From JBGPIT01 sp041485125 (lineage in GTDB: Bacteria; Desulfobacterota; Binatia; UTPRO1): a stretch of DNA of 13,746 bases. Positions 1 through 7,074 of the stretch are shown one piece after another. Under the pieces are notes generated by a model. The model was not told the origin of the DNA and ran no database searches. It saw nothing but the letters and a program-made list of their open reading frames with translations. How positions within the stretch are numbered: position 1 is the stretch's first letter; each line of letters starts with the position of its first letter. The position numbers were made by a program, and so were the translations under genes. The stretch is taken from positions 1 through 13,746 of the forward strand of contig JBGPIT010000093.1 of the NCBI GenBank assembly GCA_041485125.1. Direction: 5' to 3'.

Positions 1-247
1 CCACCGTCTGTCGCGGCTCCGCCGGCGTCTGCGACGTCGCCGAGAACTGCACCGGCTCGGGCGCTGCCTGCCCCGCCGATGCGTTCGTGTCGAGCGCCAC
101 CGTCTGTCGCGGCTCCGCCGGCGTCTGCGACGTCGCCGAGAACTGCACCGGCTCGAGCGCCGCCTGCCCCGCCAATGCGTTCGTGTCGAGCGCCACCGTC
201 TGTCGCGGCTCCGCCGGCGTCTGCGACGTCGCCGAGAACTGCACCGG
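1..247 (+). repeat. Near-identical 96-bp direct repeats
   Basis: Copies begin at 1, 97 and 193. Copies 1 and 2 differ at only three positions over 96 bp; copy 3 matches the first 55 bp exactly and then diverges at about 248. The window opens inside this block, so more copies may lie upstream. Near-identity at synonymous sites indicates recent duplication or gene conversion, not protein selection alone. Confidence 0.93.
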
Positions 248-2525
248 ATCGGCGGCGAGCTGCCCGGCCGACGCGTTCCAACCGAGCTCCGTCCAGTGCC
301 GTGCCTCGGCCGGTGTCTGCGACCTCGCCGAGAATTGCACCGGATCGGCGGCGGCCTGTGCGGCCGATGCAAAGAGCACGGCCGAGTGTCGCGCAGCAAC
401 CGACCTGTGCGATGTGGCGGAGTCCTGCAACGGCACCGACAACGATTGCCCCGCCGACGCCCTGCAGCCGGCCACTCACGAATGCCGCGCGGCGGCCGGT
501 GACTGCGACGTCGCCGAGCTCTGCACAGGCACGAGCGCGAGCTGCCCGGCCGACGCGTTCGCGCCGAGCACCCAGGAGTGTCGCGCTTCGGCCGGCGACT
601 GCGACGTCGCGGAGAATTGCACCGGCGGCGATGCCGCGTGTCCGACCGATGCTTTCGCGCCCGCGACGCAAGAGTGTCGCGCGTCCGCGGGCGATTGTGA
701 CGTCGCCGAGAATTGTACCGGCTCGAGCGCGAGCTGTCCCGCCGACGCGTTCGCGCCCAGCACCCACGAGTGTCGTGGGGCCGCAGGCGACTGCGACGTC
801 GCCGAGAACTGCACCGGCGCCGACGCGGCGTGCCCGGCCGACGCGGTCGCGCCGAGTACGCAGCAGTGTCGCGCCGCCGCCGGCGATTGCGACGTCGCCG
901 AGAATTGCACCGGCTCGGACGTCGCGTGCCCGCCCGATACGCTCGCGCCCAGTACCCAGCAGTGTCGCGCCGCCGCCGGCGATTGCGATGTCGCCGAAAA
1001 TTGTACCGGCTCGGACGTCGCGTGCCCGCCCGATGCGTTCGCGGCCAGCACCCAGGAGTGTCGCACCGCCGCCGGCGACTGCGATGTCGCGGAGAATTGC
1101 ACCGGCAGCAACGCGGGGTGCCCGGCCGATGCGTTCGCCGCGAGCACGCAGACATGCCGCGCTGCCGCCGGCGACTGCGACGTCGCCGAGAGCTGCACGG
1201 GATCGAGCGCTGCGTGTCCCGCGGACTCGGTGCAACCGGCAACCCACGAGTGCCGCGCGGCAGCCGGTGCCTGCGACGTCGCCGAGACGTGTAACGGCGT
1301 CGGCGTGACATGTCCCGCCGACGGGCTGCGCGCGGCGGGCGAGGAGTGTCGCGCTGCCGCCGGCAGCTGCGACGTCGCCGAGAGCTGCACCGGCAGCAGC
1401 TCCGCGTGTCCGGCGGACGCATTCCAGCCCGCGACGTTGGAATGTCGCGCGGCCGCGGGCGACTGCGACGTCGCCGAGAATTGCACCGGCTCGAGTGCCG
1501 CGTGTCCGGCCGATTCGTTCAAACCGGCCACCCAGGAGTGTCGCGCGGTGTCGGGCGACTGTGACGTCGCCGAGCACTGCACGGGATCGGGCGCGAGCTG
1601 TCCCGCCGATCACGCGAAGCCCGCGGGCATTGTCTGCCGCGCGGCATCCGATCTCTGCGATCTCGCCGAGACCTGCGACGGCTCCAGCACCGCGTGTCCG
1701 GCCGATCAGCTGCAGCCGAGCTCGCACGTCTGCCGGCCCGGCACCAACGACTGTGACGCCGCCGAACACTGCACCGGCTCGAGCGCGACGTGCCCGATCG
1801 ACTCCTCACAGCCCGACGGGACGACCTGCAACGACGGCATGACCTGCACGATCAACGACACCTGCACCGGCGGCGTCTGCGGCGGTAGCTCGATGACGTG
1901 CGGCGACGGCGTCGTGCAGTCGAGCTGCGGCGAGGCCTGCGACGACGGCAACGTCACGAGCGGCGACGGCTGCTCGGCGACCTGTCAAACCGAGTTCGTC
2001 TGCGAGCCGGCGCCGCACCCTGGCTGCAAGCAGCCGACCGCCCCCCGCAAGTCGCTCGTGTTCTTGAGGGACTCGAGCCCCGACACCAAGGACCTCTTGC
2101 TCTGGAAGTGGACCAAGGGAGCGACCACGGCCAAGGCCGAGTTCGGCTCTCCTGACGCGACGACGGGCTACCTGCTCTGCATCTACGACGACGGTCGCGG
2201 TCTGGTGTCGAGCGCGTCGATTCCGCCCGACGGGACCTGTGCCGGCAAGCCGTGTTGGAAAGAGAACAGCAACGGCTTCAAGTACAAGGACAAGGACGCC
2301 ACGCCCGACGGCATCACCGGCATCGTGCTCAAGCAGGGCCTCGTCTCGGGCAAGGCGAAGATCATCCTGAAGGGCAAGGGCACGAACCTGCCGATGCCGA
2401 CGCTCGCGATGCTCCAGCCGGTCAGAGTCCAGCTCCGGAACAGCACCGGCGCGTGCTGGGAAGCCACCTATGGCCCGCCGGCTCTGAAGAACGACTCCAC
2501 GCAGTACAAGAACAAGTCGAACTGA
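1..2525 (+). CDS. Disintegrin-like Cys-rich tandem-repeat protein (5' truncated by window)
   Basis: The frame is open from the first codon (position 3) to TGA at 2523-2525, giving about 840 residues in the window; the true start and any signal peptide lie upstream. In order it holds 19 modules of about 32 residues (3-1817), a short CNDGMTC-type Cys segment (1818-1898), a DUF4215-like module (1899-1994) and a C-terminal domain (about 2037-2522). Eighteen modules follow C-R-x5-C-D-x2-E-x-C-x-G-x4-C-P-x-D-x8-C; the fourth is shorter and has lost the CP proline. From knowledge of the families, this spacing equals the second half of the ADAM/P-III snake-venom disintegrin domain, and DUF4215 is typical of myxobacterial surface proteins. 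With about four Cys per module it must be disulfide-bonded, hence exported. An adhesion or structural role is inference; no enzyme domain is visible. It converges on the 2604-2894 gene. The GTG at 87 is an internal codon, not a start. Confidence 0.93.
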   Translation, partial: TVCRGSAGVCDVAENCTGSGAACPADAFVSSATVCRGSAGVCDVAENCTGSSAACPANAFVSSATVCRGSAGVCDVAENCTGSAASCPADAFQPSSVQCRASAGVCDLAENCTGSAAACAADAKSTAECRAATDLCDVAESCNGTDNDCPADALQPATHECRAAAGDCDVAELCTGTSASCPADAFAPSTQECRASAGDCDVAENCTGGDAACPTDAFAPATQECRASAGDCDVAENCTGSSASCPADAFAPSTHECRGAAGDCDVAENCTGADAACPADAVAPSTQQCRAAAGDCDVAENCTGSDVACPPDTLAPSTQQCRAAAGDCDVAENCTGSDVACPPDAFAASTQECRTAAGDCDVAENCTGSNAGCPADAFAASTQTCRAAAGDCDVAESCTGSSAACPADSVQPATHECRAAAGACDVAETCNGVGVTCPADGLRAAGEECRAAAGSCDVAESCTGSSSACPADAFQPATLECRAAAGDCDVAENCTGSSAACPADSFKPATQECRAVSGDCDVAEHCTGSGASCPADHAKPAGIVCRAASDLCDLAETCDGSSTACPADQLQPSSHVCRPGTNDCDAAEHCTGSSATCPIDSSQPDGTTCNDGMTCTINDTCTGGVCGGSSMTCGDGVVQSSCGEACDDGNVTSGDGCSATCQTEFVCEPAPHPGCKQPTAPRKSLVFLRDSSPDTKDLLLWKWTKGATTAKAEFGSPDATTGYLLCIYDDGRGLVSSASIPPDGTCAGKPCWKENSNGFKYKDKDATPDGITGIVLKQGLVSGKAKIILKGKGTNLPMPTLAMLQPVRVQLRNSTGACWEATYGPPALKNDSTQYKNKSN
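3..1817 (+). repeat. 19 tandem disintegrin-like modules (96-bp period)
   Basis: Nineteen consecutive coding units, nearly all 96 bp/32 aa, each carry four cysteines at fixed spacing and the core CD-[VLA]-A-E-x-C-[TND]-G. The residue before the second Cys, at the counterpart of the disintegrin loop tip, is Asp in 11 units (giving DCD), Val in the first four, Leu in two, and Ala, Ser or Asn-Asp variants elsewhere. One unit (291-377) is irregular: 29 residues, with CA in place of CP. The last unit (ending near 1817) runs into a different Cys pattern. Divergence between units is higher in the middle and 3' part than in the first three copies. Confidence 0.95.
1899..1994 (+). other. DUF4215-like myxobacterial Cys-rich module (domain within the repeat protein)
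   Basis: The encoded segment starts CGDGVVQ, continues CGEACDDGN and GDGC, and ends in CQTE. This is the hallmark pattern of the Myxococcus Cys-rich repeat (DUF4215). Only one copy is present. It marks the switch from the repeat array to the C-terminal domain. The preceding segment (1818-1898), with CNDGMTC, NDTC and GGVCGG, resembles another short Cys repeat of myxobacterial surface proteins. Confidence 0.8.
2037..2522 (+). other. C-terminal domain of unknown function in the repeat protein
   Basis: About 160 residues with composition unlike the repeats: rich in Lys, Thr and Gly, with predicted beta-strand alternation (VFLRD, LLLWKWTKG, YLLCIYDD, KAKIILKGKG, PVRVQLRN). It has only three or four Cys, two of them flanking GKP (CAGKPC) and one in ACWEATYG. 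It ends in NDSTQYKNKSN. I recall similar C-terminal ends with W-E-A-x-Y/F and a Lys-rich terminus on other secreted proteins of GC-rich deltaproteobacterial-type genomes, but I cannot name the family. A role in surface anchoring or export is speculative. No LPXTG, hydrophobic tail or MYXO-CTERM/PEP-CTERM tripartite signal is present. Confidence 0.6.
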
Positions 2526-2529
2526 CGAC

Positions 2530-2563
2530 GTGAGGGCGTTCGCGACCGCGCGCTCGCCCTCAC
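2530..2563. terminator. Hairpin between convergent genes
   Basis: GTGAGGGCG (2530-2538) and CGCCCTCAC (2555-2563) form a perfect 9-bp stem with a 16-nt loop, starting five bases after the stop of the repeat protein. There is no T-tract on either side, so it could be a weak bidirectional terminator or an mRNA 3'-end stabiliser between the plus-strand repeat gene and the minus-strand recN transcript. Confidence 0.5.
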
Positions 2564-2603
2564 GCCTTCGCAGCGCACGACACGGTCGGCCGGGCCGCGG
2601 GGC

Positions 2604-2894
2604 TCAGACGGCGGTCGCGAACGCGGCGAGACAGAACGCCGCGCCGACGAAGAACGCCGCGATCCGCAGATGCTCGGGCCCGGCCATCGCGGCGCCGAGG
2701 GCGATCGTCCCGGCGACGAAGAGCGTCGGCGGGACGGCGTCGCGCGACGACTGCGCGGTGAACGCCGTGTAGGCGTTCCAGGCCGCGATCAGCGCGACCA
2801 AGAGCAGCGCGAAGGGCCGTCCCGACGGCCGATCACGCGAGGGCTCCGGCTCGTCGTCGCCGTCGGTCGGGCGGAGCTCGCCGGCGTCGCTCAC
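2604..2894 (-). CDS. Small three-helix membrane protein coupled to recN
   Basis: A 96-residue protein starting at GTG 2894, which overlaps the recN stop as GTGA (2891-2894). No Shine-Dalgarno is seen, so translation probably depends on coupling to recN. The first ~27 residues are hydrophilic and acidic (DGDDEPEPSRDR). Three hydrophobic segments follow, at about residues 28-47, 55-71 and 76-96; the last reaches the C-terminus. I do not recognise the family and assign no function. It lies last in the nadK-recN unit, followed by a hairpin. The same frame stays open upstream inside recN, so a longer reading of up to 352 residues is possible, but that part is Arg-rich shadow sequence. The change to hydrophobic composition downstream of 2894 supports the short form. 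Confidence 0.72.
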   Translation of the reverse strand: MSDAGELRPTDGDDEPEPSRDRPSGRPFALLLVALIAAWNAYTAFTAQSSRDAVPPTLFVAGTIALGAAMAGPEHLRIAAFFVGAAFCLAAFATAV

Positions 2895-4678
2895 GGCGAG
2901 CGTTTCGCGCTCGCCCGCCCCGGTGCGGGCGCGGCCTGACGGCGGAGCTCGGCGGCGTGACGGCGTGCCTCGTCGGTGATGCGCGCGCCGCCCACCATGC
3001 GCGCGAGCTCCTCGATGCGCTCCGCGTCGCTCAGCCGCTCCGCCGACGAGCGGGTGCGGCCGCGCGCCGGCTGCTTCCGCACCACGAAATGATGATCGGC
3101 ACAGGCCGCGATCTGTGGCAGGTGCGTGATGCAGATGACTTGGCGGCTGCGGCCGAGCTGCGCAAGCTTGCGGCCGACCGCTTCCGCCACGGCGCCGCCG
3201 ATTCCGGCGTCGACCTCGTCGAAGAGGACCGTCGGTACGTCGGACTGTCCGACCGTCGCGGTCTTGAGGGCGAGCATGACGCGCGAGAGCTCGCCGCCCG
3301 ACGCGATCCGCGCCAACGGGCGTGGCGGCTCGCCGCGGTTCGGCGCGAGCTCGAAGACCACCCGCTCGGCGCCGCTCGCGACGAAGGTGCCGCCGCCGCG
3401 CCGGCGGCTCTCGGGAGTCGTCGCGGTCGCGGCGATCGGCTCCAGCGTGACGCTGAAGCGCGCGCTCCCGAGCGCGAGGTCGCCGAGGCCGCGGGTGATC
3501 CGTACCGCGAGCGCCGTCGCGGCCTCGCGTCGGGCCGCCGAGAGCGCGTCGGCGGCATCCCATGCCTCGGCCGCGGCGCGATCGAGCGTGCGCGCGAGCG
3601 CTTCCGGATCGGCCGCGGCGCCGTCGAGCGCCGTGAGCTCGGCCTCGAGATCCGTGTGGCACGCCTCGAGCTCGCCGGCGGCGCAGCCGTGCTTGCGCGC
3701 GAGGCGCGCCAACACCGCGAGCCGCTCCTCGACGTCGGCGAGACGCGCCGGGTCGGCGGCGATCGCCGCGGCGCGCGCCCGCAAGCGGAGCGCCGCCTCC
3801 TCGATCGCCGGCCGCGCCTCCTCGAGAAGCCCGGCGGCGGCGCCGAGCTCGGGGTCGATCGCGCCAGCCGCCTGCAAGCGCTTCGCGAGACGCGTCAGCG
3901 TGTCGAGGACGGCACCGTCGCCGCCGTAGAGCGCCTGCTCGCCTTCCGCTGCCGCGGCGTGCAAGCGGTCGGCGTGGCGCAGCAGCTCGCGCTCATGCGT
4001 GAGCTCGTCGGCCTCGCCCGTGCGCGGCGCGACCCGGCGGATCTCCTCGACTTGATACGCGAGGAGGTCGCGACGTGCCGCGAGCGCGTCGGCGCCTTCG
4101 CGCGCGAGCCGCATGCGCTCCTCGAGCGCCGCGAGCGCGGCGGCGCGCGCGCGCAGGGTCTCGACCAGGGGCTCGAGCTGCGCCGAGTCGTCGAGGATGC
4201 GGCGCTGCGTGTCGGCGCCGAGAAGCGTGTGGTGCTCGTGCTGACCGTAGACGTGGACGAGCCGCCCGCCGAGCGCGGCGAGCCGCGCGACGGTCGCCAG
4301 GCGGTCGTTCACATACGCGCGTTGCCGGCCGCCGCCGGCGACGATCCGGCGGACCGCGAGCTCGTCGGCGTCGATGGCCGGACCGTCGCCATTCGCCGCG
4401 TCGCCGACGGCGGGCTCATCGTCGCCGTCTTCCGTGGCGTCGACCGCCAGGACGGCGGCAACCACCGGGCCGGTGAAGAGCGCCTCGACCTCCGCCTCGC
4501 GGGCGCCTTCACGGACGAGATCGCCGCCGCCGCGATCGCCGAGCAGGAGACCGAGGGCACGCATGAGGATCGTCTTCCCGGCGCCGGTCTCGCCGGTGAT
4601 GACGTTGAAGCCGGGCTCGAAGGCGAGCTCCAGATCCTCGATGATCGCGAGGTTCCGGATGCGGAGCGCGGCGAGCAT
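2891..4678 (-). CDS. recN: DNA repair ATPase RecN
   Basis: 595 residues, near the usual length for RecN (about 550-560). RecN is an SMC-like cytoplasmic ATPase that gathers at double-strand breaks and promotes recombinational repair with RecA. The N-terminus (LRIRNLAIIEDLELAF) is typical. Walker A is GETGAGKT at residues 29-36. A long Ala/Glu/Leu/Arg-rich middle part fits the coiled-coil arms. The ABC signature SGGELSR is at about 460-466, Walker B LFDEVDAGIGG at about 485-495, and the switch His is in CITHLPQIA just after. It follows nadK by 34 bp, a linkage also known in Escherichia coli, and overlaps the small membrane gene by 4 bp. ATG at 4678 has no strong Shine-Dalgarno. The C-terminal ~20 residues are basic and Ala/Pro-rich, probably disordered. 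Confidence 0.96.
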   Translation of the reverse strand: MLAALRIRNLAIIEDLELAFEPGFNVITGETGAGKTILMRALGLLLGDRGGGDLVREGAREAEVEALFTGPVVAAVLAVDATEDGDDEPAVGDAANGDGPAIDADELAVRRIVAGGGRQRAYVNDRLATVARLAALGGRLVHVYGQHEHHTLLGADTQRRILDDSAQLEPLVETLRARAAALAALEERMRLAREGADALAARRDLLAYQVEEIRRVAPRTGEADELTHERELLRHADRLHAAAAEGEQALYGGDGAVLDTLTRLAKRLQAAGAIDPELGAAAGLLEEARPAIEEAALRLRARAAAIAADPARLADVEERLAVLARLARKHGCAAGELEACHTDLEAELTALDGAAADPEALARTLDRAAAEAWDAADALSAARREAATALAVRITRGLGDLALGSARFSVTLEPIAATATTPESRRRGGGTFVASGAERVVFELAPNRGEPPRPLARIASGGELSRVMLALKTATVGQSDVPTVLFDEVDAGIGGAVAEAVGRKLAQLGRSRQVICITHLPQIAACADHHFVVRKQPARGRTRSSAERLSDAERIEELARMVGGARITDEARRHAAELRRQAAPAPGRASAKRSP

Positions 4679-4712
4679 GGTGGTATCGACGGGTGGACGG
4701 CGCGGCGCGCGC

Positions 4713-5618
4713 TCAGCGCTCGCCCCAGTGCAGCTTCTCGCGCAGGACCGAAAGGAAGCCGCGGCTCCCGATCCGCACCAGGTCGACGACGTGTGGCGAC
4801 TTCGCGATCTCGACCACGTCGCCGTCCTTCAAGGGAATGCCCTCCTGTCCGTCGAGCGTGAGGGTGACCTCTTGCTCGGGCGCGAGCAGCTCGACGCGCA
4901 CGACCGACGCATCCGAGACGACGAGCGGGCGCTGCGTGAGCGTGTGCGGGCAGATCGGCGACAGGATGGTGACGCCGACGGACGGGCTCACGACCGGTCC
5001 GCCCGCCGAGAGCGAGTACGCGGTGGAGCCGGTCGGCGTCGCGACGATCAGGCCGTCGGCCTTGTAGACGCACAGGTACTCGCCGTCGATGAACGTCCGC
5101 AGGTCGATGATGCGGGCGAGCGCGCTCTTGTTGATCACCGCATCGTTCAGTGCCTGCCCGGCGCGCACGACCGTGCCCTGACGATGCACGCGCGCCGCGA
5201 GCGTCGAGCGGTGGTCGAGTTGAAAGTCGCCGGCGAAGACCCGGTCGAGCGCAACCAGCGCGTCCTCGCTCGACACCTCGGTCAGGAAGCCGAGCCCGCC
5301 GAGGTTGACGCCGAGGATGCGAAGCCCGCGCGGGCCGACCAAGCGGCCGGTGCTGAGGAGAGTCCCGTCGCCGCCGAGGGCGATCACGAGGTCGACCTGC
5401 GCGACCATCGCCGGTTTGTCGCAGACGCGGACGTCCGGCACCTCCGGCAGCGGCTCCTCGGCCAGCACCGTGACACCGCGGTCGCGGAGCCACGCCGCGA
5501 GACGGGTGGCGACCTCGGTCGCGCCGGGATCCTGGCGCTTGGCCACCAGACCGACGGTCCGCGGCGGTCCGTTGCCGGTCAGCGGATGCTCACCCTGCTG
5601 CGATCGAAGGCTAGGCAC
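4713..5618 (-). CDS. nadK: NAD kinase
   Basis: 301 residues, normal for bacterial NAD kinase, which phosphorylates NAD+ to NADP+ with ATP or polyphosphate in the cytoplasm. The catalytic motif GGDGT is at residues 82-86 (Asp84). The substrate-binding LNDAVI sits at 157-162 (family consensus NE/ND) and the glycine-rich TPTGSTAYS at 194-202. The conserved GVNLGGLGFL (103-112) is also present. The start is a GTG at 5618. The first ~20 residues are poorly conserved in this family, so the exact start is uncertain, but no better in-frame start is close to the conserved TVGLVAKR. It heads the nadK-recN-small membrane protein unit and is divergent from rarA. A candidate promoter places the transcription start almost at the GTG, suggesting a leaderless message. 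Confidence 0.95.
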   Translation of the reverse strand: MPSLRSQQGEHPLTGNGPPRTVGLVAKRQDPGATEVATRLAAWLRDRGVTVLAEEPLPEVPDVRVCDKPAMVAQVDLVIALGGDGTLLSTGRLVGPRGLRILGVNLGGLGFLTEVSSEDALVALDRVFAGDFQLDHRSTLAARVHRQGTVVRAGQALNDAVINKSALARIIDLRTFIDGEYLCVYKADGLIVATPTGSTAYSLSAGGPVVSPSVGVTILSPICPHTLTQRPLVVSDASVVRVELLAPEQEVTLTLDGQEGIPLKDGDVVEIAKSPHVVDLVRIGSRGFLSVLREKLHWGER

Positions 5619-5626
5619 GCGTCTCG

Positions 5627-5654
5627 TTTATGTGGGCTCGCATGCCGATGGCAA
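5627..5654 (-). promoter_or_regulatory. Candidate sigma70-type promoter for nadK
   Basis: Read on the minus strand, TTGCCA (5654-5649; 5 of 6 to TTGACA) is followed after 16 bp by CATAAA (5632-5627; 4 of 6 to TATAAT). The expected transcription start, about 7 nt downstream, falls next to the GTG at 5618, which would make the nadK message leaderless or nearly so. The 67-bp spacer must also hold the rarA promoter, for which I see only a weak TATGGT (5669-5674). Confidence 0.35.
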
Positions 5655-5685
5655 CCACCCGCGCACAATATGGTACCGTGCAAAG

Positions 5686-7074
5686 ATGCGGCGGCGGGAG
5701 CCGAAGGCGGACCTCTTCACGGTAGCGGCGGAGCGCGCGCGCAAACGGCACGCCCCGCTTGCCGACCGGCTCCGTCCCACCACCATCGACGGCTTCGTCG
5801 GCCAGGAGCACTTGCTCGGCCCGGGCCGCATCCTGCGCGAGATGATCGAGACCAGCACCCTGCACTCGCTGATCCTGTGGGGGCCGCCGGGCACCGGCAA
5901 GACGACGCTCGCGCACCTGCTGGCGCACGCCGCCCAAGCGGACTTCGTCGCCTTCTCGGCCGTGCTCTCGGGCGTACGCGAGCTGCGCCAGATCATCGAG
6001 GAGGCGCGCGACCGCCAGCGCCTCAACGGCCGCAACACGATCCTCTTCGTCGACGAGATCCACCGCTTCAACAAGGCGCAGCAGGACGCCTTCCTGCCGC
6101 ACGTCGAGGACGGCACGTTGATCCTGCTCGGGGCGACCACCGAGAACCCGTCGTTCGAGGTGATCGCGCCGCTCTTGTCGCGGACGCGCGTCCTCGTCCT
6201 CGAGCCGCTCGCGCCCGAGGACGTCGGCAAGATCGTCGACCGCGCCCTCGCCGACCGCGAGCACGGCCTCGGCGAGATCGGCCTCACGATCACCGACGAG
6301 GCCCGGACGTTTCTTGCCGGCAGCGCCCAGGGCGATGCGCGCGTCGCGCTCGGCGCGCTCGAGCTCGCCGGCGAGGTGGCGCGCCAACGCGGCACACCGA
6401 GCCTCGACTTGGCACTGGTCGAGGAGGCGCTGCAGCGGAAGGCGCTCCTCTACGACAAGGGCGGCGAGGAGCACTACAACGTCATCTCCGCCTTCATCAA
6501 AAGCATGCGCGCGAGCAACCCCGACGCCGCGGTGTACTGGCTGATGCGCATGCTCGAAGCCGGCGAGGACCCGCTCTTCGTCGCCCGCCGCATGGTGATC
6601 TTCGCCGCCGAGGACGTCGGCAACGCCGATCCCCAAGCGCTGCAGGTCGCGGTCGCCGCCAAGGACGCGTTCCACTTCATCGGCCTGCCCGAGGGCCGCA
6701 TCCCGCTCGCGCAAGCGGCGACCTACCTCGCGACCGCACCGAAATCGAACGCCTCCTATCGCGCCATGCTCGCGGCCGCCGACGCGGTGAAACGCCATGG
6801 CGCGCTGCCCGTTCCCAAGGCGCTGCGCAACGCGCCGACGCCGCTCATGAAGAGCCTCGGCTACGGCGCCGGCTATCACTACCCGCACGACTACGAGGAC
6901 GCCGCCGTCGAGCAAGACTGCCTGCCGGATCAGCTCCGGGACGCGCGCTTCTACGAGCCGACCGACCGCGGTGCGGAGGCGGAGATCCAACGCCGGATGA
7001 GCGCGCACGCCGAGGCGCGCGAGCAGGCCAGACCGGCTCGCCGCCACAAACGCGACGGCGACCACGAGGGCTGA
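5686..7074 (+). CDS. rarA: Replication-associated recombination protein A (AAA+ ATPase)
   Basis: 462 residues, close to the family length of about 440. RarA (MgsA) is a cytoplasmic tetrameric AAA+ ATPase related to clamp loaders and to eukaryotic WRNIP1/Mgs1; it acts at stalled replication forks. Walker A is GPPGTGKT (66-73), Walker B LFVDEIH (120-126), followed by RFNKAQQDAFLPHVEDG and sensor-1 TTENPSFE (151-158); the arginine finger is in LLSRTR (164-169). The C-terminal half has the family signatures KSMRASNPDAAVYWLMRML, FAAEDVGNADP and GYHYPHDYE. ATG 5686 is chosen because homology starts soon after; the frame stays open further upstream but only as antisense of nadK. The Shine-Dalgarno is weak (CAAAG). 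The C-terminal ~25 residues are Arg/Ala-rich and not conserved. Confidence 0.96.
   Translation: MRRREPKADLFTVAAERARKRHAPLADRLRPTTIDGFVGQEHLLGPGRILREMIETSTLHSLILWGPPGTGKTTLAHLLAHAAQADFVAFSAVLSGVRELRQIIEEARDRQRLNGRNTILFVDEIHRFNKAQQDAFLPHVEDGTLILLGATTENPSFEVIAPLLSRTRVLVLEPLAPEDVGKIVDRALADREHGLGEIGLTITDEARTFLAGSAQGDARVALGALELAGEVARQRGTPSLDLALVEEALQRKALLYDKGGEEHYNVISAFIKSMRASNPDAAVYWLMRMLEAGEDPLFVARRMVIFAAEDVGNADPQALQVAVAAKDAFHFIGLPEGRIPLAQAATYLATAPKSNASYRAMLAAADAVKRHGALPVPKALRNAPTPLMKSLGYGAGYHYPHDYEDAAVEQDCLPDQLRDARFYEPTDRGAEAEIQRRMSAHAEAREQARPARRHKRDGDHEG

Noticed and set aside
79..1308. Long Arg/Pro/Ala-rich open frame of 409 codons on the plus strand over the repeats
   Set aside because: The 96-bp period is a multiple of three, so every frame repeats without stops. 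The Cys-patterned frame is the one with family signatures.
476..1582. 368-codon open frame on the minus strand (ATSQSPAAARH repeats)
   Set aside because: It is the antisense image of the same array; its regularity comes from the coding repeats, and it has no independent support.
1..1817. CRISPR array
   Set aside because: Periodicity is 96 bp with continuous coding sequence and conserved protein pattern; there are no alternating short repeats and unique spacers, and no cas genes.
3..1817. RGD integrin-binding motif or animal-DNA contamination
   Set aside because: No RGD is present at the loop tip. The same contig carries typical bacterial operons and a myxobacterial-type Cys module, with no introns.
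3..1817. N-glycosylation sites from the recurring N-C-T
   Set aside because: Bacterial PglB-type sequons need an acidic residue two positions before Asn, which is Ala here. N-C-T follows from the conserved Cys pattern.
2957..4861. 634-codon open frame on the plus strand opposite recN
   Set aside because: Arg/Glu/Ala-rich shadow in a GC-rich gene; recN on the minus strand has all catalytic motifs.
5611..7065. 484-codon open frame on the minus strand opposite rarA
   Set aside because: Antisense shadow; rarA carries complete AAA+ motifs.
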